64,000 nt of DNA from Hyalella azteca (lineage: Eukaryota > Arthropoda > Malacostraca > Amphipoda > Hyalellidae): assembly GCF_000764305.2 (NCBI RefSeq), contig NW_025943937.1, forward strand, positions 182,313-246,312, given 5' to 3'. A program made the position numbers and the translations under genes. Below, piece by piece: positions 1-10,276 of the stretch. The number at the start of each line of letters is the position of its first letter. The first letter of the stretch is position 1. The notes below the pieces were generated by a model, which ran no database searches, was not told the DNA's origin, and worked only from the letters and a program-made list of their open reading frames with translations.

Positions 1-2436
1 TAACTTTTATGGGCGAAAACGGTCTAAAAAATTCCATAGAAAAAACTACGTTGTTAGGCGCGCTGAGAGCTGTCCACTATACCGAAAATTATTTTTTCTC
101 GCGGCTGTAGGTCGATATAATGTTCATACGAGCTCGATGAAGGCAAATAATTATCAAATTATTGAGGGGTGAACTAAGCAATTTGAATTGAGATTTGTCA
201 AACGATATGTAGCGCAAAATTTCGCTATCTGAGAATATATACTTTTCGGCTCTCCAATTTTACAGGAGGAAACAAATAGCAAACATGACAATCATTCCCA
301 AATGTTAAATATGCAAACTCTTAGTAAACTTTCTCACATAAATCCAGACCGGACTAATCCTCTATCACTTCGAAAGTATCCGTAAATCGTAAGCAAAGTC
401 AGGTTAGATTATAGTCCGGGAAAGCAGTGCACATTTCAGCGAGGTTTGTCGCCGCCATAGCTCGGTAGCCGCGTCTTGAGGGACTTCAACTCTGCCGCTA
501 CCGCGCGCCACGGCCGACGAAAACATCGCTCGAGGAGGCGCCGTAATCTCGAGTCTCAGCTACCGAAGTTTCGTCGATTTTTTAAGCCAGCTTGAGCCCA
601 CATAACAATGATTATTTTGATCCCGAATAATGAAAGCCGTTGAATTTTGTAAAATTGTCCGTGAATTATTAATCTATATAGGACTTTTCATTTTATATCC
701 GATGTACCATAAAAGTAAAAAAAGTGTTTTTACGCTGTGAAAACATGCGGCGAAATTTTCGGCATATTGGAAGTTAATTTTAATGAGTGCTAGAATTTAG
801 TCACAAATCCCATAATTTTTCAGTACATGAAATAACAACGATTTTGAATTGCCGTTTTTTTAGGGAAATTTATTTAATTGGTTATTTAGAACGGTAAAAC
901 TAGAATTTTAGGTCGATCATTAGTTGATCATTACCAGTGATAAGGTCCGAATTTACTTTCAACAAGTTAGTAGAAACTCTATACTTGGGATTTTTCATCA
1001 TACATTCCCATTTCCCTAGTAGCTGCTGATATACAGAAAATCCAAGCAATTCATTTCTAAAAAATATGTGCATATATGTGTCACCTAGACAAATTCAAGT
1101 TATACGACACAATATGAGCACACAATGTCTTAGAAATGGGTTGAAATTGCGTTTTAGCTTTTTGGCACAACAACCAATAATAATTAGAAAGAATATCAAA
1201 TGTAGCATGATGATGGCTTTCAAATTGAATTTCAACGTTTATTTGAATTGTAAACCAACTTTCCTAATATGCAATAAAATGACATTCACAATTCCTGTAT
1301 GAACGACTTCTTGTCGTAGCTCTCGTGTTTTGCTTGTAACTTAATTGTCCAAACTTCTCTTGCATCCATTTGTGTTAGTATGAAAATACAGCTGATCTCT
1401 AAATATTGTCAACAATTTTTTCAGTTAATTTGGTTCAGGCGTGAAATATTCCACCTAACTCGAAAAATTAGGTTGAAGTTATGTAAATAATTGGTAATTT
1501 TTCACGGAGAACGCCATTTTTGACACGTATTCAATTCCCTCGATATGTAGAAATGCTTCTCGACACGCTTAATTCTAGCATTCCAAACACACAATATAAT
1601 AAATATAAGATAGAACACACACATACAAACAATTTGAATTATATCTGGTGCCTCGAATACCATCAAGAAAAATGTGACAGCACACTTAAAAACATTTATT
1701 AAAGTTCAGGAAAGCAAGCAAATTGACTTGGGCAAAAAATTGTAGGAAACAAAATTAAAGGAAAGGGAGCTAGGAGAGCATTGACTCTACAAGGTCAATA
1801 GTAATTAATATAAGAGCTAGTAAAGTAAGTGCAATTTATGGAAAGTCCAAATTAGCGTTACTCGCAACCAGGCAGCTAAAGCTATATTGGATTACCATCT
1901 CATTGCCTTCCTGTTCCCATTGCGGGAAGTGCGAGACAAACGGCACGCCCGAACACTTGAGAGTCAATAATCAATTCAGGATACAGACAAGTAGCTGATG
2001 CAAAAGCGTTAAAATCGCCACACCAAATAAAAAATAAAAGTGATAGTTAAAATAGGCACACCAAGAAACGCAAATAACATATTTTGGTAACGACTTAGCC
2101 CAACGATAACCGTGAAAAACCCCTTCAGTGGGAGCTGATCTGTCTCACACTTCCACAAAGGAGGTCTGTCTTGAGAAGAAAATAAAGATAACAGGTATAA
2201 TAAACATAAGAGATTACGCATTATCATTTTGAAAATTATTGAAGGTATCTCACAAGTAAGAGATTTGAGTCCTTTACTAGTCACGTCTGGAGAGAAATTA
2301 GTTCTCGTATTTTATGACCAAAAATCAGAATTGAATCTATCGTCACTATTCATAATATGAGCCCAATTGTGACTGAGGAGATGAGAAGGGTTGCTTGCCA
2401 CGGAGGGGTGTCTCATGGCTAGGGTTAGGGCTCTAC
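1..2436 (-). other. Probable Sox intron 1 (partial), no exon found
   Basis: If the Sox exon is spliced, this whole stretch is intronic. I looked on the minus strand for a continuation starting PRRKTK or PRRKPK after an AG acceptor and saw none. It is AT-rich except for a GC-rich patch at about 425-590, which has no clear frame. The minus-strand ORF at 2009-2284 has hydrophobic runs but no Sox similarity. Nothing else is supported. Confidence 0.5.
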
Positions 2437-2438
2437 CT
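2431..2438 (-). promoter_or_regulatory. Splice donor closing the Sox exon
   Basis: On the minus strand the sequence reads TACAG|GTAGAG, close to the metazoan CAG|GTRAG consensus. It lies exactly where the conserved HMG box would continue into PRRK, and the unspliced frame stops at once. The coincidence of donor and lost homology makes splicing here likely. Phase: two bases of the Arg-205 codon are in this exon. Confidence 0.75.
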
Positions 2439-3050
2439 GTACTTGTAGTCTGGATGTTCCTTCATGTGCACAGCGCGCAGTCTCTTCGCTTCATCGATGA
2501 AAGGTCGTTTTTCTGACTCTGTTAATAACTTCCACTCCGCTCCAAGGCGCTTAGAAATTTCTGAATTGTGCATCTTGGGATTTTCTTGGGCCATTTTACG
2601 TCTTTGCCCTCTGGACCAAACCATAAAGGCGTTCATGGGTCGCTTGACGCGTTCTGCAGCAGCGTTCGCGGCCGCGCTCTTGCTATTCGAGTTGGTGGAC
2701 GTGTTGTTGGGAGTTCCGTTGTTATTATTGTTAGAGTTATTATTGTTAGTACTATTATTGTTGTTGTTATTCGAGCTGGGGACATGAGTTTGAGGAGGAG
2801 AGTGGGAACTCATACTTCCTACGCTGCCCAGGGATGGTGGCGGCGAATGTAATGCCGATGTGAGGGAAGAATTGAGGGCAGAGAGGGACTGGTGCGTCAC
2901 ATGGTGTGACAATGAGTGGTTGTGAGCGTGTGAATGATTGTGAGTTATGGACGAGTGGTGATTGTGAGACAGTGAGTGAGAGGAGTGTGGAGGTAAGTGA
3001 GAAGAGTGCAAGGCACTCTGCTTCAGGTCTGAAGGATCCAGCGTAAGCAT
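2437..3050 (-). CDS. SoxB1: SOX group B1 transcription factor, first coding exon (SoxNeuro/Sox2-like), partial
   Basis: The exon encodes 205 residues. Residues 134-205 are an HMG box starting [12 protein letters not shown] and ending EHPDYKYR, the sequence-specific DNA-binding domain that recognises ATTGTT-like sites in the minor groove and bends [13 protein letters not shown] (rather than WSRAQ or WSRLQ) favours subgroup B1 over B2/Dichaete; TESEK is also seen in Sox21-type proteins, so B1 is likely, not proven. Residues 13-53 are His/Ser rich and 94-120 are Asn rich. The start at 3050 is chosen because it is the first Met after an in-frame TAA (3102-3104), has a good Kozak context (GCAGCCATGC), and the first residues ([10 protein letters not shown]) resemble the Met-x-Leu-Lys start of SoxB1 proteins. 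The box runs into TACAG|GTAGAG, a good splice donor, so the exon should end at 2437 inside an Arg codon; without splicing a TAG would follow at 2433-2435. The conserved PRRKTK tail and the transactivation region are missing and must lie in an unseen exon. The family acts in nuclei of neural progenitors. Confidence 0.93.
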
Positions 3051-3456
3051 GGCTGCAGGTTTAAGAGCTGCACTGCTGTAGTAATCCAGCTTGCCGGTTG
3101 TTTAGGCGAGCTGCCGTGTCGGGCAGTTCTACGCGGCTCGAGAAAATATATCAACTGCCGCGGCCGACGCGGGGTATCACTCGGCGTCTCCTTGCGAGCG
3201 CCCGATGGCTATGGCTACACCTCTCGGCTCATGCACTCGGGCAAAACTCAGGACAAAATCTACAACTTGGCTGTTTCATGGCTCAATGCGACGCAATTTG
3301 AGAAGGAGATTTGGAGAACAAATTTTCGAGGGATAAATTCACACTTTTGACCGATTGCTACGAATATCACAGTTAATACACTTCACTAATGGTTGTTCAC
3401 TACCATCAGATACCTCGCGCGAGAGCACTTGTTTCTTCACTACTACACTATTGACT
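3051..3456 (-). promoter_or_regulatory. Probable Sox 5' leader with three upstream ORFs
   Basis: This stretch lies between the Sox start codon and a candidate initiator. It is richer in G+C than its surroundings. On the minus strand it has three ATGs before the main start (at 3404-3406, 3277-3279 and 3230-3232), each opening a frame of about 5-16 codons and closing before 3050. Short upstream ORFs of this kind commonly damp translation of developmental regulators. An unseen upstream intron is possible, so the leader may be only part of this interval. Confidence 0.45.
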
Positions 3457-3490
3457 GAATAGTGAATCGGGGCAGCCAGGTCACTATAAT
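3454..3490 (-). promoter_or_regulatory. Candidate Sox core promoter (TATA-like plus initiator)
   Basis: The minus strand has ATTCAGTCA, with TCAGT, the arthropod-type initiator, at 3458-3454; the start site would be A3456. A TATA-like ATTATAG is at 3490-3484, about 28-34 bases upstream, the spacing expected for a TATA element. I saw no good downstream promoter element. This is motif matching only, without transcript support. Confidence 0.3.
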
Positions 3491-5390
3491 GGCATAACAG
3501 AGCAGGCTCTATGCACGTCCGTTCACTGTGAAAGCCGTCTATTATTTACCTTTAATTTGGCTCAAGCTAGTGCTGCGTTATCGATTGAGCGAGAACCCGC
3601 CCCACTGCTGCTGCTCCAACCACTGGCTGGCCGAACGCTTCAAGTTCCTCCTTCCTCGGCCACGCTGCCAATGTTGGTCGGAGCGCGACACCGTCCAACT
3701 GCTAGGCGGGAACTGCGAATTTTTCCACTGTACGAGAAGTACTTGAACAAAATATCACAACGGCAGACGAGACGTGAACCTTGCCAAGATACACCCAGCT
3801 GAACACTTCAGCAGAATTTACATCAACGATGCTATATATCCACTTTGACTTGAAAAATTCCTACCGTTGCATTTTAGGCAGTTTTATGTTTATGGCATTA
3901 GCCCCCATTTCCATACTTGACTTAACGAGCGTTGCTCGATCGCATGCGTTCATTGGCCGCTGAAATGCGGACAAATGGCATTTGTCTCCGCGCATTATGA
4001 AGACGATTTTTTCTTGAATATTTTCTACAACGATTGCTACAACTTCGAGGCTCATGCAGGAATTATACCCACAAAAAGTTCTTGAATTAATGGACTTTCA
4101 GACGAGACAGGTTAGGCAAGAATGACAGCGGCAGTGATGCAAGTTGTTCATTCTACAAACAAGCATCGTCTAGTAATTTTTAAGAGAAAGAAATACCATT
4201 AATTCGAGTCTTTCAATATAAGATCATTTTGATTTCCAGACTATGATTGCGTCAGCTTTTTATATAAAAAGCACCACTGCGAATATATTCGCCAAAAATT
4301 TGGCGCTTGAAATGGTCTGTAACATGATTTATTAGCAGCGTTCTCTTTTTTACGTATAGATTTTCAAAATTGAATCTCTAAAAAGTTCTCTCATTTATTT
4401 CAGGTGCCCATATGACGATGCAAATAATATGGATATAACTATTATAAGAACCAAATTTCATGATAATTTTGTTAAAGTCAGTCAAAATATGATCATATTC
4501 TTCGAAACAAATAAGTAGCAGCGTTAGCGCAAAGCTTCATGGTTTTCGCGGCTCGAAGTTCCTACAAATGTTTGTCGGAACTTCCAGACAGAAATTCATA
4601 ATAAATACCGAGAGACCGGCGACCTAAGTCATACTTTTTGAGCTCGAGCCAGCAACAGCAGAGGCAGCAACAGAAGCTCAGCTGAAACAGGCAAAAGCAA
4701 CGGAGTGGGACGAACAGAGAGGCTCGAATAGTAGGAATAATAGGCAATAATCCTAGGAGCGGTGTAATATAAAAGGCAAAATAAATAGTGAACCAATGGA
4801 CAGATGCGTATAACTTTAGCCAAAATAATAAGCAGTACGCAGGTTAAAAAGGGGGAAGAAAATTGCAAACCAGCCGTGTCAGGATTAGAACTTAAATAGC
4901 TTAGTAGAAGAAACAGTTGCAAATTTTCAACATTTCAACGAAACAACTGTTTTCGAAACATTTTCAACAACATTTAAACGAAACATTTCAACGAAAAAAG
5001 GAAGCACGCGACAGCGGCGCAAGCGCGCTTATAATAGCATGAATAAAGGTCTGGACATATACAGAGAGTTGGGATCGTAATTCATTGTATAGCAGAAACG
5101 CTTGCAATGCATGCAAACTCGTGATCCCCATTATATGGACAGTATGTATATATATAAAATATTGAGTTTTTTGTTAATGCTCCAATTAATACAGAAAAAT
5201 AAAGTGTCCTTAAGCGCGGGAAATAAGAATGAAGTGGGAAATACATGCTTGAGCGAACAAACACGATGTTCACACATAGAGTGATAATGATCAGTGACGA
5301 ATGTAATTTCTACAAAAATGACTCGCTTGCTCATACATCTTAATATTAGCACGGAACAGAAGAAAACTTTAGGCAGACTGTGCAGCTGTA
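3491..5390. other. Sox upstream flank
   Basis: The region is GC-richer up to about 3800 (several CTGCTG and GCCGCTG-like runs), then AT-rich. ORFs here are short, overlap on both strands and have no recognisable domain. Around 4927-4998 the phrase CATTTCAACGAAAC recurs loosely four times as a small degenerate repeat. Proximal regulatory DNA for the Sox gene is expected here but no specific site can be supported. Confidence 0.4.
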
Positions 5391-5650
5391 AATGCTGTCA
5401 GATCCCTGCGTGCCCTGCAGACTCTGCAGACAAGAATGCTGCCAGAACCCTGCGTGCCCAGACTCTGCAGACAAGAATGCGACCAGAACCCTGCGTGCCC
5501 TGCAGACTCTGCAGACAAAAATGCTGCCAAAACCCTGCGTACCAGAACCCTGCGTGCCCAGACCCTGCAGACAAGAATGCTGCCAGAACCCTGCGTGCCC
5601 AGACTCTGCAGACAAGAATGCTGCCAGAACCCTGCGTGCCCAGACTCGAC
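5391..5650. repeat. Tandem array, about 41-44 bp unit, six copies
   Basis: The unit contains AACCCTGCGTGCCCAGACTC followed by TGCAGACAAGAATGCTGCC. Copies are 41 bp or 44 bp (with an extra CTG) and one is shortened. The unit lacks stop codons, so all three plus frames and one minus frame stay open and give Cys-rich peptides such as CRQECCQNPACPDS. Because 41 is not a multiple of three, the peptide changes frame from copy to copy, which argues against coding. Confidence 0.9.
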
Positions 5651-7264
5651 AGCCGCAGTATAGGCAGGATTTAAGGCACGGAGCGGACTCGGTTCTGCAT
5701 GTGGTGCGTGGGCGGTAAAATTCCTGAAGCTTTAATGCAAGCCATAAATGGCAGGCGGTCCTCCCCATAATTGATGGCCGCACACATGAAGAATCTCGTG
5801 AAATATTTGCCGCACTCGATGACAATATTCCGTCGGGGTTTCGATGCAAATTATGTTTACCTTTATAGAAAATTGTGTCGGTCTCGCGGGCCGAGACTTC
5901 GTGAATAATATTTATGATTAGGCCGGATGTCTCTCTGCAATTAATTACAGAATTTGCAACGTTTTGTTAGCAGCGATTTGAGTTTGGAAGATTCAGGAAG
6001 ACAATTCTGTAAAATGCATAAAAAATTACGTCTGATGAATATTTTACTTTATTTCATATTATCGTGCAATCAACGGAGAGAGACCAACCGTTCGTACCTT
6101 CTGGAATTATTTCTATTTTCCCGCTTCCTTTTATGAAATTTGAGAAACAATTGTAATTTGAAAATATATCATCTTATTTCCATCCGAAGGTTCGAAGGGA
6201 AGTATTAGCAATATAAGGTAAAAAATATCAAACTATCCAGTTCACTCAGTCCTATATATTTAGATCGACCTGTCCACTACAAACTCCGCAATGTGCTTAT
6301 TAGATCAATGCACCGCTCGCAGTCTGGTTCAGCGGCATAATTAGTCTACGGAAAAATGTCATTACATTTCGGAACCTAAACATCGAGCCCAGGTGACTGT
6401 AAAAACAAAAACTTTAAAACATTATAAATAACAAAATATAAAAGAAATTGCAAATTTAAAAAATTATAACCTCTTTTGAAATCAGTAGATTTATGTATGA
6501 TGTAAAAAAAGTTTCTTTTTACAATTTAATTTACATAAATAAATTGAGGAACTAGCTGACAGAGTCTATATTGTAGATTAACTACAATCGAATCATTTTA
6601 TTGTAAGCCTGAAATTTGGAAGCCATTTCGCCTGAATAACATCCAGCCAAGTACGAATTCACGTTGCGGAAAATATGTAGTAAATAGCATCACTGAATTG
6701 ACCTATAAGGTTTCGGGACGACCAAGGTAAAATCTAACTTGCATGTCTTTAAAAGATTTTCTCGCTAATATTACTTTGCTCAGAAAAGCTACGCAGAGAA
6801 TCATGTCCTACTTTAAGAAAATTTATTAAATCAATTTGGGTGTATTAAGAAATTAGCAAATAAGTTTAATAAAAATATGAACGCAAAAAATTAATATAAT
6901 TTTGATGAGACATCTCATGAATTCAATTCAATATATATATATAGGTATATTTCGAACTCAAACATGGAAAGGATTCGAGCTCCTCATGGTGACTTGGAGT
7001 ATAAAATGTCCGTAAATCGAATAAATATATATAATATTTCTTTCGAATTCCTAATGGGAATTTTTCAACTTATTAATTCGGCGCATAAATAATGAAATTT
7101 AGTATTGAAAAGATGGGTATGAATTGTACCAGCGGGATCAAGGAAAGCTGTTGAAGCGCAGCCCTAACGACCATGTGGGCTTGATCGATGACGCCACAAT
7201 TAGGGCAGTTCAGGTTACAGTGTGAGGTCATGCCTCGGTCATGCAAAACGCTGCTTCCTCGCTC
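5651..7264. other. Gene-free AT-rich stretch
   Basis: I see only short unsupported ORFs and simple AT-rich runs (for example a TA run near 6931-6942). No exon, RNA gene or repeat array can be supported. Confidence 0.5.
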
Positions 7265-7790
7265 CAACTGATCGAGTCAGGGTCAGTCCTCGGTCGATCT
7301 GTAGACCCATTGGGTCCCTCGATTCAAATGATCGAGCTGCATGGTGTCTCTCGATCCTATATACTGATCGAGCTATGATTGGTCTTTGATCATTCTGTAG
7401 ACCATTCAGATCTTACGTTCCAATTAATCGAGCTCGGGTCATTCCTCGATCGATCTGTACTACGCTGGGATTTTTCGATCGTACGATACAGTAGATCGAG
7501 CTCGGATCATTCTTCAATCGATCTGTACAACGCTCCGGTCACTCGATCGTTCGATGCACTAGATCGAGCTTGGGTTGTAGCTCGATCAGGGAGAAACAAT
7601 AACGCTCCTGTCGCTCAATCCACCTGACCGCGAGCTTTGGTCAATGCTCGATCTGTCAGGAACAACGCTCGTGTTGCTCGATCACACGATCCAACTGATC
7701 GAGCTCGGGTAGTTACACAATCGATCACGAAGCCCGGCTTTCTCGATCTAACAGATCGAGCTCTGCATGGTAACCTCTCGACAGGCCCGC
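7265..7790. repeat. Degenerate tandem array, about 68 bp unit rich in GATCGAGCTC
   Basis: GATCGAGCT recurs at about 7426, 7494 and 7562, a 68 bp step; more worn copies extend on both sides. Each copy also has CGATCGATCTGTAC and an inverted partner CTCGATC, so the array is full of CGATCG and GAGCTC palindromes. Copies differ by many substitutions and some indels, indicating an old array. Confidence 0.8.
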
Positions 7791-9308
7791 AGAGTTGCTG
7801 TTGCAGGCTGCTCGATCCTAGCTCTGCCTAGCGATGTCCAAGCTATTCGATTAAGCTCTGGTAGCTCATGCTTTAATGAATCAAGTTATAATAAATTTAT
7901 AGTTCAAGGCTTCGATTATGTGGTGTGTAATACTTGACCGAGCTTTCACACTTAACAATAAGTTAGTTATTCGTCAGTATTGACAAAAACAAGAAAAATG
8001 AAATTGTTGAGTTAATTAAGTTAATTAATGTTGTTAATTAATGTAAGATTAATTTAGTTGTATTAAATAAGTTAATTAATCGATGAATATATGATTGAGC
8101 GGCTCTAGGAATATTAAATGTCACTGTAATAGATTAATTGGAAATATATTTTATCAAATGGGAATTGTGTGAGAGCCTTTACTTAATTGTGATTGACTTG
8201 CCATAAATTTTTGAAACCGTCACTATCGTCCAGTTATTATCATTCAAATTATGTCGGTGATCACGATTGACTGTACGTGAGAGATTGGACAAATACGATG
8301 CACCTGAAATTCAATTAAATGTTCAGCTCGTCCAACTCCAACATCCTTGGCACCTGCAATCATCCAATAAATTGGTGCAATATACGGCCAGTTTGTGTGA
8401 GTGTTCTATATTACTGCAGCAGTTAATAAGGTTCAGTATGAGCAATAAGAGGCACATAGGACAAAGGATGACACAAAGGGATAGTCTTACTTGCAATATC
8501 CTCTCGTGCGAGCAATATAAGACGCTTCAGCCGGCCGCAACAATGCCTCACGCAACTCATATAGTCTCGCTATTACCCGCACCGCTCATAACGAACGATG
8601 GCCACATTTTTGCTTAATTCAAAGCATTCTTTCTTCTCCCGTGAACCACCTCTAAGATGGGGTTTCTGAAAAATCATTCTTGGGAGACGAAGTCAAATGA
8701 TTCCTGTCCCTACTGCTTTTTTTAATGAGAAGGTATTAAAAATATCCAAGCAAGCTTCGTTTATACAGAATGTCTGAACTCATACTTGATTAACCCAAAT
8801 GTGGTTCCATGTAAAAATATGATACCTTTACATTTAAAAATCTTGATATTTTCGTTATTTTTTAGCATAGATTTTTCCGAGGAACAAAGCTCGGGGAGCT
8901 AAAAATTTGTTATCAATTTTTGGATGCCAGTGGACTTACGCGCCGCCGTTCATTTTCGGAAGCAAAGGAAAACCTGAATTACACACAGCAATATGAAATA
9001 ATTGTAATATTAAATTCTTTGTCAATAAAAATATTTATAGAGATACCTCGCCTATAGAATTCTTGAATCTACTCTAGCCATAAATTTTATATCTTTAGGG
9101 GTTTCCCTCAAAATTTTTTAATAAATTACCAAAGTTCATTAGTTTGTATCTGCAGCATCTCAAAGCTGGAAAAAATCTTGAAAAAGCTCTCATGGAATTT
9201 AATTTTCACTACATATATTCCTTCAGAAACATGGTTTTCAGTTAAAAAATTTCTACATTTCAGTCATCGAAACCACAGCTACCGAATGCAAACGCACTTT
9301 TCTAAAGA
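7791..9308. other. Gene-free AT-rich stretch
   Basis: Around 8010-8080 there is a TTAATTAA-rich patch (GTTAATTAA repeated). The ORF at 8267-8617 (116 codons) is the longest non-repetitive plus-strand frame here, but shows no domain, and I would not call it a gene. A small CCGAG/CTCGG hairpin lies near 8876-8896. Confidence 0.45.
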
Positions 9309-9560
9309 TTCGTACTTTAATTTATAGCATGTCAGGAAAAAATTCCAACAACGTTTCGCAGTCTGTCGGTTTATCCATATGTATTTCCAAAGAAAATAAT
9401 ATAGGAACTCTGCCAAAAGTCGGTCTTTATTTTTATTCGTATTTTAATTTATAGCATGCAAGGAAAAAATTCCTGCAACGGTTCGCAGCCTGTCGGTTTA
9501 TCCATATGTACTTCCAAAGAAAATAATATAGGAACTCTGCCAAAAGTCGGTCTTTATTTT
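9309..9560. repeat. Tandem duplicate, 127 bp unit, two copies
   Basis: TTCGTAYTTTAATTTATAGC starts each copy, at 9309 and 9436. The copies share long identical runs (GTCGGTTTATCCATATGTA, AGGAACTCTGCCAAAAGTCG) and differ at only a few bases, so the duplication is fairly recent. Confidence 0.9.
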
Positions 9561-9643
9561 GAACAATCGATTATTGCGTGGCGCGTTGTATGGAAGCGCA
9601 ATTAGTTAATAGCAGTCGGCTGGGCTGGCCCTCGCCCTCCTCG

Positions 9644-9887
9644 CTACTGCATACATGGAAGAAGAGCATGATGAGTCGGAGAAGATTCCACTATTCATTG
9701 CTTACATTATTAATTCACACTCATTGAGGATCATGTTCTAGGAATCAACTTCACAAATATTAATGCTACTGCATACATGGAAGAAGAGCATGATGAGTTG
9801 GAGAAGATTCCACTATTCATTGCTTACATTATTAATTCACACTCATTGAGGATTATGTTCTAGGAATCTACTTCACAAATATTGGTT
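9644..9887. repeat. Tandem duplicate, 122 bp unit, two copies
   Basis: CTACTGCATACATGGAAGAA begins copies at 9644 and 9766. They are nearly identical (for example GAGTCGGAG against GAGTTGGAG and AGGATCATG against AGGATTATG). The unit is unrelated to the 127 bp doublet that ends only 83 bp to the left. Confidence 0.9.
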
Positions 9888-10220
9888 TATTTGTTCAGTG
9901 TAACGCGCCTCATTGGGTAAAAATGTTTTGTTAGGAGTGTATGTTGTAGGTGATATAAAAGTGAGGGCATGTATAACTGAATTACTGCGAAACGGAGGAA
10001 CACGTTGCTTAATTAATGATTATTTTGTGTAATCAACTACATTGTTTTGTTTTGACCAAATTCGTTTGCAGAAAAGATACTTTCTTCGACATTATTTATC
10101 ATTTACGAAACACATTTAACGCACATGATACAAGATGCTAATTATAAAAAAATATATCTCAGTACTCACTGCAGTGAGTGACAGAGAGCGCATTTTCTCG
10201 TCGACGATAACGTGAAGTCA
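9888..10220. other. Unique AT-rich stretch
   Basis: No exon or repeat can be supported. A short palindrome CACTGCAGTG lies at about 10167-10176, just before the following microsatellite. Confidence 0.4.
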
Positions 10221-10276
10221 CGGACGGACAGACAGACAGACAGACAGACGGACGGACAGACGGACGGACAGACGGA
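10221..10276. repeat. GACA/GACG tetranucleotide microsatellite
   Basis: CGGACGGACAGACAGACAG and similar tetramers run for 56 bases with GACA and GACG units interleaved. It is a simple repeat, interrupted in a patterned way. Confidence 0.95.

Noticed and set aside
2009..2284. Minus ORF just downstream of the Sox exon as its next exon
   Set aside because: No PRRK continuation, and hydrophobic unlike any Sox C-terminus; more likely chance.
2421..2430. AGGGTTAGGG as a telomere-like motif
   Set aside because: A single short match inside an intron, no array; not evidence of telomeric sequence.
2464..2852. Plus-strand ORFs opposite the Sox exon
   Set aside because: They are antisense shadows of the HMG box and poly-Asn coding sequence (Leu/Val runs are the complement of Asn codons).
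5294..5849. Cys-rich proteins on both strands
   Set aside because: They follow the 41 bp array in every frame; periodicity is in DNA, not in one protein frame.
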